Assembly: GCA_003542575.1 (NCBI GenBank)
Contig: DPKJ01000005.1
Span: 186,001 to 250,000 of the forward strand
Origin: Rikenellaceae bacterium
GTDB lineage: Bacteria > Bacteroidota > Bacteroidia > Bacteroidales > UBA932
Reading direction: 5' to 3'
DNA length: 64,000 nt
Part shown: in pieces, positions 1-8,010 of the stretch
How the letters are laid out: each line of letters opens with the position of its first letter
How positions within the stretch are numbered: position 1 is the stretch's first letter
Notes under the pieces: model-generated
Told to the model about the DNA's origin: nothing
The model's database searches: none
What the model saw: the letters and a program-made list of their open reading frames with translations, nothing else
Translations under genes and position numbers: made by a program

Positions 1-210
1 GCGACCTGCTGTATCTACCAACTTCATCTTACCTGTGTAGAATGGGTGAGATGTATTTGAAATCTCAAGCTTAATCAAAGGGTATTCAACACCTTCATGA
101 GTAAGCGTCTCTCTTGTATTTGCACACGAGCGTGTAAAAAATACATTGTCGTTTGACATATCCTTGAAAGCTACAAGACGGTAGGTTTCGGGATGGATTC
201 CTTTTTTCAT
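1..210 (-). CDS. rpmE2: 50S ribosomal protein L31 type B (partial)
   Basis: This is the N-terminal 70 residues of ribosomal protein bL31, a structural protein of the large ribosomal subunit. The translation begins MKKGIHPETYRLVAFKDMSN and contains EYPLIKLEISNTSHPFYTGK, which is diagnostic of the type B form. The zinc-binding cysteine set of type A L31 is absent. The family is about 80-90 residues long, so only a short C-terminus is missing beyond the left edge. The start ATG at 210 lies about 25 nt below a strong promoter, so the gene is probably transcribed alone. Confidence 0.95.
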   Translation of the reverse strand, partial: MKKGIHPETYRLVAFKDMSNDNVFFTRSCANTRETLTHEGVEYPLIKLEISNTSHPFYTGKMKLVDTAGR

Positions 211-239
211 TACTTTAAAATTTAATTATTATGGGGTTG

Positions 240-270
240 CAAAAGTACAAAATAAATATAACTATGCAAA
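240..270 (-). promoter_or_regulatory. Bacteroidota-type promoter for rpmE2
   Basis: On the minus strand TTTG (267-270) is followed after exactly 19 nt by TACTTTTG (240-247). This matches the Bacteroidota housekeeping consensus TTTG-N19-TAnnTTTG. Transcription would begin near 236, giving a leader of about 26 nt. Confidence 0.75.
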
Positions 271-282
271 CATTTACACATT

Positions 283-1035
283 TTAATCTCTGTTTCCGGC
301 AAACTTAGCCAGGAGTCTGAGTATTTCAAGATAGAGCCAGATTATAGTTACCATAAGGCCAAATGCAGCATACCACTCCATATATTTTGGGGCTCCGGCA
401 GCTGAGGCCTTTTCAATAAAATTAAAATCAAGCAAAAGGCTAAATGCTGCAACAAAAACAATTACAATGCTGATTACAATACTCAACGGGCCACTGTTGT
501 GTAACATGGTCAAATTGACACCAAACAGTGACAGGATAATGTTTATAAAGTAGTAGAAAGCAATTGCGCCCACTGCAATAATCATAATTCTTGTAAACTT
601 ACCGTCAACCTTAATTATCCGGGAACGGTAAATCAACAGCATTACCATTGCTGTTATGATGGTAAGCAGGGTAGCATTCATCACTATACCGGGCGCACTC
701 TCTGCAAACGCCTGATTAAACATGGCAGAAATAGCCCCAAGAAATAGGCCCTGCAACAGAGCATAAAGAGGAGCTAGATACTGCGCCAGATTAGGTTTGA
801 AACTTATTATTATTGCTGTGATAAAACCTCCGATAGCACCTCCCCACATCCATGGGTTAACAGATGCCGGATTGATTGCCTCATAAAATACCTTCCATGT
901 GTAAGAGGCTCCTGCGAGCACCATAAGAACTAATACAAGAGATTTTACTGCTGTTCCACCTATCGTCATAACTCCACTTGCGTGATCTGCAGATGCTTCT
1001 CTAAAAATTTTTTCTGTTAAAACCGGATTTGCCAT
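283..1035 (-). CDS. Bax inhibitor-1/YccA family membrane protein
   Basis: The 250-residue protein is almost entirely hydrophobic and has about seven transmembrane segments. The N-terminus, MANPVLTEKIF followed by SGVMTIGGTAVKS, and the overall pattern match the bacterial Bax-inhibitor-1-like family (PF12811). This family includes calcium-leak-type channels, but its physiological role in bacteria is unsettled. The gene follows namZ after 27 nt, so it is probably the last gene of a glmM-namZ-BI1 transcript. The length is normal for the family. The family call is secure; the role is not. Confidence 0.85.
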   Translation of the reverse strand: MANPVLTEKIFREASADHASGVMTIGGTAVKSLVLVLMVLAGASYTWKVFYEAINPASVNPWMWGGAIGGFITAIIISFKPNLAQYLAPLYALLQGLFLGAISAMFNQAFAESAPGIVMNATLLTIITAMVMLLIYRSRIIKVDGKFTRIMIIAVGAIAFYYFINIILSLFGVNLTMLHNSGPLSIVISIVIVFVAAFSLLLDFNFIEKASAAGAPKYMEWYAAFGLMVTIIWLYLEILRLLAKFAGNRD

Positions 1036-1062
1036 TTTAAACTTAATGTTTTATAATTCACA

Positions 1063-2289
1063 CTATTTACTTCTGAACAGCTGCTCTTCGTAAAGCATGA
1101 ATTTCTTTGCTTTTCTGATCCACTTCTGCTCTTCTATCTTCATATGTTCTCTGGCATCTTCCCAGGAATTTTTGCCATTTACATAATCTAAAAGAACCTG
1201 ATCACCAAGTAGAAGTTCAATTGCTGTTCTATCGTTCCCTGCTTCATATTTTCCCTCTCTGAAGGAAAATCCGGGGCAGTTTTCACGAACGAAATTGATT
1301 ATGCGCAAATTGTGTGCCAGTGCGTGGTATTGAACACCAGGGATAGGATGAAGTTGAAACCCGAAGCAAACTTCGCCGGCATATTTATGAAATACAGGAA
1401 TGTATTTTGTCCATCTCACAAAAACAGCAGGGTCTTGAATAGGGTGTTCCGGAATGTTCCAGTTAGAGTAATTATTTGATTTATTGTATTTTGTAAGAGT
1501 TTCCATAAAAGGAGCTCCAAATATTTCGAAAGGTCTGGTAGTACCTCTTCCTTCACTCACATTGGTGCCTTCCCAAAGACATTGTCCGCTGTAAAAATGA
1601 CAGGTGAACAACCCGGGTATGTTTGGTGATGGCGAAATACTCCATGGCAGCATCTCTCTGGAAATTGACTGAGCAGAATATGAGATAATGTGAAGTGGGA
1701 ATTTTGCATTTAACTCATTGTATAATAGATAAGCAACCTCTCCAATGGTAAGACCGTGTCTGTGAAGAATGCCCTCAATTCCAATAAAGGATTCGTACTC
1801 TTTTCTTAGCATTGTGCCCTCTACCTGCCTTCCTGCCGGATTAATCCGGTCAATCAGGTATACAGGCAGATTAATATTCTCTTTTTTTAAGGTTTTAAAA
1901 AGATTAAGGATAGTAGTGTTGAATGTGTAATATCTTGAACCAACATCCTGTAGCTCTATGATAAGGGCATCAATATCTGTCAGTTTATCAGCCCTGGCAC
2001 TCAGTGACTCTTCACCTGTTCCGTATAGCGATACAAATTCACAACCCTCCATTTCCAGGTTTTTGTAGGCATCGGTTTTATCTAGTTTTACCTGATCCTG
2101 GAGTTCACCGAAAAGTCCATGTTCCGGCATGAAAACCCTTTTAAGAAGCCCCTTTTTGTATAATGTTTCAAATAGATACTCTCCATATTCGGGATGCCAG
2201 GCTGCCTGATTGCATAACAGCCCTAATTTACCTCCTTTCAGTACCAGATCGGGTTGTTCCAGTAATGGGGTTGTTCTGAATGAAAACAT
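1063..2289 (-). CDS. namZ: DUF1343 exo-beta-N-acetylmuramidase (NamZ family)
   Basis: The 408-residue protein belongs to the DUF1343 family. Characterised members (NamZ) remove N-acetylmuramic acid from the non-reducing ends of peptidoglycan fragments. Visible family marks are GLLCNQAAW near residue 23, PEHGLFGELQ near residue 55, IELQDVGSRYYTF near residue 111, and SPSPNIP with EGTNVSEGRGTTRPFE in the middle. No signal peptide is visible at the N-terminus (MFSFRTTPLLEQPDL), so a cytoplasmic recycling role is possible, unlike exported relatives. It starts 1 nt after the glmM stop, which indicates co-transcription with an amino-sugar enzyme. Confidence 0.88.
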   Translation of the reverse strand: MFSFRTTPLLEQPDLVLKGGKLGLLCNQAAWHPEYGEYLFETLYKKGLLKRVFMPEHGLFGELQDQVKLDKTDAYKNLEMEGCEFVSLYGTGEESLSARADKLTDIDALIIELQDVGSRYYTFNTTILNLFKTLKKENINLPVYLIDRINPAGRQVEGTMLRKEYESFIGIEGILHRHGLTIGEVAYLLYNELNAKFPLHIISYSAQSISREMLPWSISPSPNIPGLFTCHFYSGQCLWEGTNVSEGRGTTRPFEIFGAPFMETLTKYNKSNNYSNWNIPEHPIQDPAVFVRWTKYIPVFHKYAGEVCFGFQLHPIPGVQYHALAHNLRIINFVRENCPGFSFREGKYEAGNDRTAIELLLGDQVLLDYVNGKNSWEDAREHMKIEEQKWIRKAKKFMLYEEQLFRSK

Positions 2290-2290
2290 A

Positions 2291-3679
2291 TTATATTGTT
2301 TTATTTATCTGGTCAATAATCGTTTGCGCTATGTCTTCTGCCTTTTGTTCTGTAAGGGCTTCTGAGTAAAGTCTGACTATAGGTTCGGTGTTTGACCTTC
2401 TCAAATGAACCCACATTTTTTCCTCTTCAAAGTCAATTTTAACCCCATCTGTAATGTCAATTTTGCAGTCGGAGTACATGTTTTTAATCTCTTCAAATAT
2501 TTTATCAATATTGGCAGTTGCGGGGATTTCCACTCTCTTTTTTGTCATAAAGTAGGCAGGGTATTTGGCTTTAAGCTCTGTCATTGTTACCCTCTCCCTG
2601 GCGAGGTGGCTTAGAAAGAGCGCAGTGCCAATCAGAGCGTCTCTTCCGTAATGTAAATCGGGAACAATAACTCCACCGTTGCCTTCTCCTCCAATCACAG
2701 CACCAACACGCTTCATCTCTGCAACAACATTAACCTCTCCGACTGCAGACGGGAAATGTTTTTCTCCTGCCATTTCAGTTATATCTCTCAAGGCTCTTGT
2801 AGAAGAGAGGTTTGAGACGGTTGGCCCTTTTATTGATTTCAGAACATAATCTGCAACTGCAACAAGAGTGTACTCTTCACCAAATGTGTTGCCATCTTCA
2901 CTAATAAGGGCAAGTCTGTCAACATCAGGGTCTACAGCTATGCCAAGATCTGCATTCTCTTTTACGACTGCAGCAGAAAGCTCTGTTAGGTGTTCAGGAA
3001 GAGGTTCAGGATTGTGAGGGAACCTTCCGTTTGGCTCGCAGTTAATCTTAATCACGTTAACACCAAGTGCTTCAAGAAGAGCCGGCATTACAATCCCTCC
3101 TACTGAGTTTACAGCGTCTAAAACTACTTTAAACCCCTCTCTGTAGATAGCCTCTGTGTCAACCAGGGGGTGGGATAGGACAGCCTGTATATGCTGAGCT
3201 GTAAAATCTTTTTTATTTATTATTCCCAGATTGTCGACATCAACGTATCCATACACTCCTTGTTCTATCATGGATAGGAGAGCCTCTCCATCCAATGCGC
3301 TTAGGAATTCTCCTTTACTGTTCAAAAGCTTAAGTGCATTCCACTCTTTTGGATTGTGTGATGCAGTAAGAATTATTCCTCCATCAGCCTTTTCAAAGAC
3401 AACAGCCATTTCTACGGTTGGAGTTGAGGCCAGGCCTGCGTTTACAACATCAATGCCGCATGACATTAATGTTCCGCAAACTATGCTCTCTGCCATCTCT
3501 CCCGAAATTCTTGCATCTCTTCCAACTACCACTTTATACCTGCTTTTTAGCCCGGATGCTTTTTTTATTAATATTGCATATGCTGAGGTAAATTTGACAA
3601 TATCCAGCGGGGTAAATGAGCTGCCTGCCTCTCCTCCGATAGTACCTCTTATTCCCGATATTGATTTGATAAGTGCCAT
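2291..3679 (-). CDS. glmM: Phosphoglucosamine mutase (alpha-D-phosphohexomutase)
   Basis: The 462-residue enzyme interconverts hexosamine or hexose 6- and 1-phosphates. The probable reaction is glucosamine-6-P to glucosamine-1-P, feeding UDP-GlcNAc for peptidoglycan and lipid A. The phosphoserine loop TASHNPKEWN (S107), the metal loop VDPDVDRLA, the sugar loop GEGNGGVI and the C-terminal phosphate loop RRSNTEPIVRLYSEA are all present. It leads the glmM-namZ-BI1 transcript. Members of this superfamily differ in substrate, so phosphomannomutase activity cannot be excluded. A second, longer phosphohexomutase lies at 59986-61746. Confidence 0.85.
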   Translation of the reverse strand: MALIKSISGIRGTIGGEAGSSFTPLDIVKFTSAYAILIKKASGLKSRYKVVVGRDARISGEMAESIVCGTLMSCGIDVVNAGLASTPTVEMAVVFEKADGGIILTASHNPKEWNALKLLNSKGEFLSALDGEALLSMIEQGVYGYVDVDNLGIINKKDFTAQHIQAVLSHPLVDTEAIYREGFKVVLDAVNSVGGIVMPALLEALGVNVIKINCEPNGRFPHNPEPLPEHLTELSAAVVKENADLGIAVDPDVDRLALISEDGNTFGEEYTLVAVADYVLKSIKGPTVSNLSSTRALRDITEMAGEKHFPSAVGEVNVVAEMKRVGAVIGGEGNGGVIVPDLHYGRDALIGTALFLSHLARERVTMTELKAKYPAYFMTKKRVEIPATANIDKIFEEIKNMYSDCKIDITDGVKIDFEEEKMWVHLRRSNTEPIVRLYSEALTEQKAEDIAQTIIDQINKTI

Positions 3680-3711
3680 AATGTTAGATTGTTATGAATT
3701 AGATTCAATAA

Positions 3712-3753
3712 TAAAATAAGGGTGTTAAGGTACGAAATTTAACCCTAACACCC
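3712..3753 (-). terminator. Intrinsic terminator of the V-ATPase operon
   Basis: An 11-bp stem with one mismatch (GGGTGTTAAGG at 3720-3730, CCCTAACACCC at 3743-3753) is followed on the minus strand by a T-rich run. It lies just after the atpK stop and before glmM. Confidence 0.65.
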
Positions 3754-3774
3754 AATCTTTTATTGCAATTTCAC

Positions 3775-4233
3775 TTATGCAGGCAGTGCAAGGAATGCAG
3801 CGGCAAATGCAAGAATAGCGTATAATTCAGGGAATACGCCCAGAATCATTGTTTTACCAAATACATCATGTCCGTTACCCATCTCAACAATACCATTGGC
3901 AACAAGTGATGCCTGTTTAATGGCAGAGTAAAGACCTACGAATCCAAGAGCAAGACCAACAGCAAAAACAGCCAAACCCTGATTAAGAGTAAGAGCTGTC
4001 ATCTCTTTAATCTGACTAAGCATTAGGAAGAATCCGGCGAAACCATACAGTCCCTGAGTTGAAGGGAGAGCACAAAGAATCATTGATGATCCGAAAATAT
4101 CGGGGTTCTTTTTCATTGCGCCAATTGCTGCGTTTCCGCCGATTGTTACTCCAATGGCGCTGCCAATACAAGCAAGTGCTAGCATTATGGCCATACCTGA
4201 GTAAGCTAAGATTAGGGGTAAAGATTGTTCCAT
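3775..4233 (-). CDS. atpK: V-type ATPase membrane rotor subunit K (NtpK-like, duplicated hairpin)
   Basis: The 152-residue proteolipid has four transmembrane helices made of two tandem hairpins, as in Enterococcus NtpK. It forms the rotor ring of the V-type ATPase. Only the second hairpin carries the ion-binding carboxylate, E136 in FPELYAIL. The first hairpin has LPSTQGLYG with L56, T59 and Q60, and Q107 lies in AIKQASL. These match E. hirae L61, T64, Q65, Q110 and E139, the known sodium ligands, with the same L-to-T and Q-to-E spacings. I infer sodium rather than proton coupling. It is the last gene of the operon and precedes a terminator. Confidence 0.93.
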   Translation of the reverse strand: MEQSLPLILAYSGMAIMLALACIGSAIGVTIGGNAAIGAMKKNPDIFGSSMILCALPSTQGLYGFAGFFLMLSQIKEMTALTLNQGLAVFAVGLALGFVGLYSAIKQASLVANGIVEMGNGHDVFGKTMILGVFPELYAILAFAAAFLALPA

Positions 4234-4267
4234 AATTTTAAAAATTGTTTTTTAGTTTATAATCTTA

Positions 4268-6082
4268 TTATTCTTTATCTTTTACAAGAGGTCTGAATGC
4301 TCTTCCTCCACCTGAGAAACTTGCATTCTTATAAAATTCAACAAATGTCAGACGCATAGGATGTACAAATGCTCCAAGACTTGATAGTGCAAGCACTGCT
4401 ATATGCCCTACAAGTAACATAATACCGGCAAATAGCCATCCGAGGTAAGGAATCCCTACCATGCTCATTGCTACTGAGTTAACTACCATGCCAAGAATTG
4501 CGCCTGCTGTACCCAGACCGAATAGCCTGATATAAGACAACATATCTCCGAATATTGAAGTTATGTCATAAAATGCTAAACCTCCTTTTGCAAGTCTTAC
4601 TAAAATATTCCCCTTCACTTCAGAGAAGAAGAGTATCAGTAATGCCCCTGCTATTGCTATATAGTTGGCAAATGCAGGAATGATGAGCTCAGGGACCATT
4701 GTTGAGGCATACTTAAAAGCTGCCCATATAATTACAATAGACCATCCAATATTATGCATTCCATATTGCCATCCATTTTTAATGATAGATGTGACTGCAT
4801 TTAACATGCGGGCGAAGACTATCTGAACCAATCCGAAAATAATGGCAAACCAGAACATTTTAAGATCGGAGAAGAATAGTTCATTAACAGAAACCGGCAG
4901 ATGGAATATATCCTGAAGCTTGGCACCAAAAATAACTCCCGGCAAAAGAGCCATTAGTACTGCACCGAGACCTAAAAATTGAACAAGAGTCAGATAACTC
5001 CTGAATTTTGGAAACTTCAGCTTAGCTAAGCCTGCACCAATCAACAAAACAAGACCATAACCCATGTCACCAAGGCATAATCCAAAAAATAGCATGTAGA
5101 ATGGAGCAAAGTATGGAGTCAGGTCAGTTTCGCCATATTTAGGCAGCATATATAAATCTCCTATCGGTTCATACAGTCTTGAAAAGAATCCGTTCTTCAG
5201 TTTAATCGGAGGGTTGTCTTCTTTTACCGCATCTTCTGTAAGATAATATATCTGCTCATTATCAAGGAATTCACGTACGACATCTTTGTTGTCAGAAGGG
5301 GCAAAACCGGTCAAAACAGCAATTGTATCTTCTGCCTCTTTTAGAGAAGCTGCTCCGGCAAGATAGAGATCCAGATCGCTGCCGACTTTTTTGGCTTCTA
5401 TCTCAAGTCTTTCAATCTCCCCGGTAAGGCTGGTAATCAGAGTGTTGTTTTGTTCTGTCCTGATTTTTAGTTCGGCAATTTTTTCCTCAACAATGTCAAA
5501 AGACATTGATGGTTGTTTGCTTTCCGGTATCTCAAATTGAAACTCTTCATCCTTATAAGACAGTATAATAAAGTAAATTTTACCGTTTATCTCATTAAGT
5601 ATATGAATCGCATAATCTTGTTCCCATTGTGGTTTAAAGCTCTTTTCTGAAACAGAGAAGAGATGGATTTTATAGCCTAAGGCTGCAATCTTCTCCAAAT
5701 CTTCTTTGTGGAGTGCACCCCAGACTGATGAATCATACAGCTCTCTTCTTAGCTGTTCTCCCTCCTGTTCCCACTGCTCTTTATTTAAAAAGGAGAGCTC
5801 TGCTTTTTCAAGTAGTTCTAAATCAGAAAATTCATTAAAATATGACTCCTCAGATTTTTTAACTGATGAATCACCATCAGAAGATTCGACTATGGTTGAT
5901 TTTAGTTTTTTAATAATACGGTTATAACGAATACTCAAATCAAAAAGCTCTTTTGAACGAGTATCAACAGCCTTATTATCTCTTGTAATGTCAACCATTC
6001 CAAGTCCCTGTAGACTCTCCAGAAACGGGGTAAGATCGGAGTGGAATACAATAAAGGAGTATTTATCCATTTTTGTTATCAT
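4268..6082 (-). CDS. atpI: V-type ATPase subunit I (stator/ion channel, a-subunit homologue)
   Basis: The 604-residue protein has a cytoplasmic coiled-coil-rich N-terminal half (about 1-310) and a membrane half with about seven helices (about 320-590). It forms the static half-channels and connects to the peripheral stalk. Recognisable parts are PPIKLKNGFFSRLYEPIGDLYMLPKYGETDLTPYFAPFY-type sequence before the membrane domain, FFGLCLGDMGYGL, DMLSYIRLFGLG with the essential channel arginine, and GHIAVLALSSLGAFVHPMRLTFVEFY. The start overlaps the stop of the D subunit by 4 nt, which implies translational coupling. An in-frame ATG four codons in is an alternative start. Confidence 0.93.
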   Translation of the reverse strand: MITKMDKYSFIVFHSDLTPFLESLQGLGMVDITRDNKAVDTRSKELFDLSIRYNRIIKKLKSTIVESSDGDSSVKKSEESYFNEFSDLELLEKAELSFLNKEQWEQEGEQLRRELYDSSVWGALHKEDLEKIAALGYKIHLFSVSEKSFKPQWEQDYAIHILNEINGKIYFIILSYKDEEFQFEIPESKQPSMSFDIVEEKIAELKIRTEQNNTLITSLTGEIERLEIEAKKVGSDLDLYLAGAASLKEAEDTIAVLTGFAPSDNKDVVREFLDNEQIYYLTEDAVKEDNPPIKLKNGFFSRLYEPIGDLYMLPKYGETDLTPYFAPFYMLFFGLCLGDMGYGLVLLIGAGLAKLKFPKFRSYLTLVQFLGLGAVLMALLPGVIFGAKLQDIFHLPVSVNELFFSDLKMFWFAIIFGLVQIVFARMLNAVTSIIKNGWQYGMHNIGWSIVIIWAAFKYASTMVPELIIPAFANYIAIAGALLILFFSEVKGNILVRLAKGGLAFYDITSIFGDMLSYIRLFGLGTAGAILGMVVNSVAMSMVGIPYLGWLFAGIMLLVGHIAVLALSSLGAFVHPMRLTFVEFYKNASFSGGGRAFRPLVKDKE

Positions 6083-6678
6083 ACGCTGTCCTCCTCTTGT
6101 TTTCTCTTTTTAACGATTTTCTGTGAAGCTTTGGAGAGGTTCTCTTCATCTTCCATAAATCGTTTGATTTTTAGTATTGCCTCCTGATAACCAGGAATTT
6201 GAACTTTTTCATAAAGGTTTACTTTTTGAGTTGTCTTCTTTCTCGCGTGGTCAAGAAGTCTCATTTTTTCAAGGTAAATCTCTGATTCAATTCCAAGTTG
6301 AGCCAGGGTTTTCAGAATATTTATTCCATCGTTGTACCAAAGTGGTTTTATAAAAAGATTAAATGGTTTAACCTCATATTTTACCTCTTTGAGTGACGGG
6401 GTTCTTATTCCGGCAATTTTAATAATCTCCAACTCTACATCAAGAACTTTAATGAGCCCGCCTTCAAACTCATTCCAAAGTCCGGCCAGATAATCATAAG
6501 ATTCAAGGGCAGATTTTAGTTTCTCTGCCAGTTCATCTGAGCGATCCTTTGCACGCTTAACCTCCAGTCGAAGCGCAGACTCTTTGTTCTTGAGCGTAGG
6601 CAAGGCATTTACTCTGATCTTAAGCTGTTTGTTAAGGTCATTGAGTGATGTCTTATTAAACTGGAATTTTATTGCCAT
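6079..6678 (-). CDS. atpD: V-type ATPase subunit D (central rotor stalk)
   Basis: The 199-residue protein is predicted to be almost all helical. It is charged and heptad-like at both ends (KFQFNKTSLNDLNKQLKIR at the start; ARKKTTQKVNLYEKVQIPGYQEAILKIK near the end), as expected for the D subunit coiled coil that turns inside the A3B3 head. The LYEKVQIPGY motif is typical. It lies between B (12 nt gap) and I (4 nt overlap). The length is close to the family norm. Confidence 0.92.
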   Translation of the reverse strand: MAIKFQFNKTSLNDLNKQLKIRVNALPTLKNKESALRLEVKRAKDRSDELAEKLKSALESYDYLAGLWNEFEGGLIKVLDVELEIIKIAGIRTPSLKEVKYEVKPFNLFIKPLWYNDGINILKTLAQLGIESEIYLEKMRLLDHARKKTTQKVNLYEKVQIPGYQEAILKIKRFMEDEENLSKASQKIVKKRKQEEDSV

Positions 6679-6690
6679 ACTCTTATATTA

Positions 6691-8010
6691 TCAGTTTTTC
6701 CAGTATTTTTCGGTAATGTCACCTTTGATACTTACCTCTGTCTTTGTAAAATGTTTTCCAAACAGATCCCATGCTGTATCAAGCATCTGGGTTGTGTTGA
6801 TATTTACCTCAATAGCCAGAAGTTTGTTTGAATAGTCTTTTGCAAATTCGAGACATCTGACATCATAGTCGCTAAGATCGAAACCGTTTTCCATTTTTGT
6901 TTTAGCATTTGCAGCATCAGCATACAGCCTTACTGCAGCATTCATCACATGGTTATGATCTTCTCTTGTTTTCTTACCGATAACCAGCTGCTTAAGCCTT
7001 GAAAGTGAGCGGAATGGATCGACAATAACTTTTCCTGTGTCAGAGTCTGTTCTAAGGAAAAGCTGACCTTCTGTTATGTAGCCTGTGTTGTCAGGAATAG
7101 CATGGGTAATATCACCGCCACTCAATGTAGTTACTGCAATAATTGTAATAGAACCTCCGTCCGGTAGTTGTACAGCCTTCTCATAAATCTTTGCAAGGTC
7201 TGAATATAAAGAGCCTGGCATAGAGTCTTTTGATGGAATCTGGTCCATACGGTTACTTACAATACTCAGGGCATCAGCATACAGTGTCATATCTGTAAGC
7301 AGTACAAGAACTTTCTCGTTTTTATCAACTGCAAAATATTCTGCAGCTGTAAGGGCCATGTCAGGGATCAGAAGTCTCTCTACAGGTGGTTGCTCGGTAG
7401 TGTTAACAAAACTTATAATTTTGTTAAGTGCACCGGCATTTTCAAATATCTGCTTGTAGTAAAGGTAGTCGTCGTTAGTAAGACCCATTCCTCCAAGAAT
7501 TATCTTGTCGACATCGGCTCTAAGTGCTACCTGCGCCATAACTTGATTGTATGGTTGATCAGGGTCGGCAAAGAAAGGTATTTTCTGTCCCGAAACCAGG
7601 GTGTTGTTCAGGTCAATACCTGCGATACCGGTTGGAATAAGTTCTGATGGTTGCTTTCTTCTGTATGGGTTAACGGATGGGCCTCCGATAAATCTTTTCT
7701 CTCCGTCAACTGAGGGGCCGTTATCAATAGGGTCACCGTACGCGTTGAAAAAACGTCCTGCCAGATCTTCACTAACATTGAGGGTAGGGGGTTCTCCAAA
7801 AAAGACAACCTCTGCGTTTGTCGGAATACCGTCAGTGCCTGCGAATACCTGAAGAGTAACGAGATCTCTCTTTATCTTTACAACCTGAGCCAGCCTTCCA
7901 CCGACAGTTGCAAGTTCTTCGTTTGTTATACCCTGAGCTCTCAGGGCAACCGTTGCCTTTGTTATTGACTCCAGTTGAGTATATATCTTCTGAAATGCTT
8001 TACTTGCCAT
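6691..8010 (-). CDS. atpB: V-type ATPase subunit B (non-catalytic)
   Basis: The 439-residue B subunit alternates with A in the hexameric head. GEPPTLNVSEDLAGRFFNAYGDPIDNGP, VSGQKIPFFADPDQPYNQVMAQV and VLVLLTDMTLYADALSIVSNRMDQIPSKDSMPGSLYSDLAKIYEKA-type segments are characteristic. The P-loop of the A subunit is absent, as expected for B. The gene start overlaps the end of atpA by 11 nt. The C-terminal helical domain, with GKHFTKTEVSIKGD at the end, is intact. Confidence 0.95.
   Translation of the reverse strand: MASKAFQKIYTQLESITKATVALRAQGITNEELATVGGRLAQVVKIKRDLVTLQVFAGTDGIPTNAEVVFFGEPPTLNVSEDLAGRFFNAYGDPIDNGPSVDGEKRFIGGPSVNPYRRKQPSELIPTGIAGIDLNNTLVSGQKIPFFADPDQPYNQVMAQVALRADVDKIILGGMGLTNDDYLYYKQIFENAGALNKIISFVNTTEQPPVERLLIPDMALTAAEYFAVDKNEKVLVLLTDMTLYADALSIVSNRMDQIPSKDSMPGSLYSDLAKIYEKAVQLPDGGSITIIAVTTLSGGDITHAIPDNTGYITEGQLFLRTDSDTGKVIVDPFRSLSRLKQLVIGKKTREDHNHVMNAAVRLYADAANAKTKMENGFDLSDYDVRCLEFAKDYSNKLLAIEVNINTTQMLDTAWDLFGKHFTKTEVSIKGDITEKYWKN

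Noticed and set aside
3231..3719. 162-codon plus-strand frame opposite glmM
   Set aside because: It is a shadow of glmM and runs through the operon's terminator; no start signal or homology is visible.
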